Assembly (NCBI GenBank): GCA_036940085.1
Contig: JALLBK010001265.1
Location: forward strand, 1 to 18,316
DNA from: Discostella pseudostelligera
Taxonomy: Eukaryota; Bacillariophyta; Thalassiosirophyceae; Thalassiosirales; Thalassiosiraceae
Reading direction: 5' to 3'
Length of the DNA stretch: 18,316 bases
Under the pieces are notes generated by a model. The model saw only the letters and a list, made by a program, of their open reading frames with translations. It was not told where the DNA came from and ran no database searches. This document shows positions 17,281 to 18,316 of this stretch, piece by piece; position 1 is the first letter of the stretch, and every line of letters starts with the position of its first letter. The position numbers were made by a program, and so were the translations under genes.

Positions 17281-17795
17281 GATTGATGAATGGTTGAATG
17301 AGATCGGGGCGGGGCGGGGCGATGAAGGTGAGTGCTGTGGGGCGCTATGGTAGTGGATGGTGCATAGCGGCGGCGGAATGGCAGCACGTGGACGGCTGGG
17401 GTGACGGACAGGCAGAACTCGAAAGATATGGCGGGAAACGAGAGGGGAAAGATATGGCGGGATCGACCATGCACCGTCGGTCCGCCGCCGGCCCGGCGGG
17501 CCGCCGACGCCGATGCCGATAAAAATACGGGGGCAGCCGAAAGCCGCAGTATGTATCTATCGGATCTATCTTCCACTGTGGATTCTTTCTATCGGGCGCG
17601 AATAGTCAACTACTAGATGATAGGCGATCATAAATAATCCCTTTCTCAGCTCTCTCTCTCTCTCTGTCTCGGACCATCGAAAATGAGATCTGAGCTGTTT
17701 TGACGATTCTGTTGTTGTGGACAGTGGCATAATATAATTGGTGATTTATTGTTATTGTTTCGATTGACTTTTACGATAGTCAAACGACGGAGTCA
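17281..17795. other. Divergent intergenic region (acetyltransferase / PAP2 phosphatase)
   Basis: 515 bp that should hold both promoters. The acetyltransferase side is GC-rich, with a GCCGGCCCGGCGGGCC stretch near 17488. A CT-repeat is at 17651-17670. No gene is called here. Confidence 0.6.
17651..17670. repeat. CT dinucleotide repeat upstream of the PAP2 gene
   Basis: Mostly uninterrupted CT units about 130 bp upstream of the phosphatase start. It is the reverse-complement class of the GA tract before protease B, a GAGA-type sequence often seen in promoters or 5' UTRs. Confidence 0.7.
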
Positions 17796-18279
17796 ATGGA
17801 ACAATCCTTCACCATGCAGCAGCAACAAATTCAACATCAAGCAGTTGTATGGAAGCCATTTTCACTAACCTACATCACCTATCCCATCCTTCACCTCTCC
17901 GACTCCGATACTTCCATTCACTCAATTCTACTACTACGACTATTCCCGCAACTAATGGCACTATTGTCACTCTTTCCCATCTTCTTCATCTGTGCCCTCT
18001 CTTCCTCAACCATTGTCTACAAGGATGTTCTTGCTGCGTATTTGTTAGTGGGGACAGTAACTGTGGCAGGGGTGACGAGTGTTTTGAAGGAGGTGATTGG
18101 GGAACCTCGTCCACCTTCCCCAGTTGGTAGAGAAAGTGGGAATGAGATTGGATTGCATATGAAGGAGGATGTTGAGTATGGTATGCCGAGCAATCATTCC
18201 AGTGTGGCGTTCTTTGGTGCTACGTTTGTTGTTTTGTATGTGTTGTTTTATCGACGTCGACGACAGGGACGGCATTGGC

Positions 18280-18316
<37 letters not shown>
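17796..18316 (+). CDS. PAP2-family phosphatase, dolichyldiphosphatase-like (partial, runs off window)
   Basis: An open frame from ATG 17796 (MEQSFTMQQQQ) to the window end, 173 complete codons with no stop. PAP2 enzymes are integral membrane phosphatases that hydrolyse lipid phosphates. Two of the signature motifs are present: KEVIGEPRP at 98-106 (K-x6-RP) and YGMPSNHSS at 128-136 (PSxH, with His134 as the expected acid). The third motif (SR-x5-H) should lie beyond the window. The EPRP and YGMPSxHS wording resembles dolichyldiphosphatase (DOLPP1/CWH8), which recycles dolichyl pyrophosphate in the ER during N-glycosylation. Hydrophobic segments are at about 44-67, 78-96 and 137-152. After a basic RRRRQGRHW the frame enters a Gln run coded by CAA repeats, an unusual insertion between motifs 2 and 3. 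The exact substrate is inferred. Confidence 0.85.
18279..18316 (+). repeat. CAA repeat (poly-Gln) at the window edge
   Basis: At least twelve CAA triplets run to the end of the window, in frame as Gln in the PAP2-like protein. The full length cannot be seen. Confidence 0.9.

Noticed and set aside
17470..17515. GC-rich GCCGGCCCGGCGGGCC stretch as a hairpin or terminator
   Set aside because: It is a short, imperfect inverted repeat in a promoter region of a eukaryotic genome; no function can be supported.

Overview
This is nuclear DNA of a eukaryotic microalga, most likely a centric diatom (stramenopile). The evidence is: no operons, few short GT-AG introns (about 100-300 bp), many in-frame trinucleotide repeats coding for Gln/Asn/Thr/Asp/Gly runs, gametolysin-type (M11-like) metalloproteases with Pro/Thr linkers, and a C-terminal domain of a kind I recognise as common in diatom predicted proteins. 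The genus is not determined.

Layout from left to right. (1) 69-2549, minus: a PKG-like protein kinase with two cyclic-nucleotide-binding (CNB) domains and an acylation-type N-terminus. (2) 2550-3250: a divergent promoter region with two small three-copy repeat arrays and a pair of TGACGT motifs. (3) 3251-4212, plus: a two-exon glutathione S-transferase. (4) 4598-7548, minus, and 8447-11300, plus: two head-to-head paralogous secreted or membrane-anchored metalloproteases A and B. Each has a prodomain, a polybasic processing site, an HExxH catalytic domain and, in a second exon, a diatom-type C-terminal domain. (5) 11515-12618, minus: pyroglutamyl-peptidase I, sitting inside the protease cluster. 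(6) 13058-14622, plus: a third, decayed copy C, lacking the 5' part, with the catalytic Glu changed to Lys, four in-frame stops and an expanded Pro/Thr repeat array. (7) 14942-17071 (probably to 17280), minus: a MYST-family histone acetyltransferase whose N-terminal frame is broken next to the only ambiguous base in the window. (8) 17796 to the window end, plus: a PAP2/dolichyldiphosphatase-like membrane phosphatase, cut off in a CAA (Gln) repeat.

The core of the window is the tandem/inverted protease family (A, B, C), which shows duplication, modular domain structure around a conserved phase-0 intron, and pseudogenisation. The flanking genes are housekeeping or signalling genes with no evident functional link to it. 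No RNA genes, mobile elements or CRISPR arrays were seen. All splice sites and starts are inferred by eye from reading frames and paralogue comparison.
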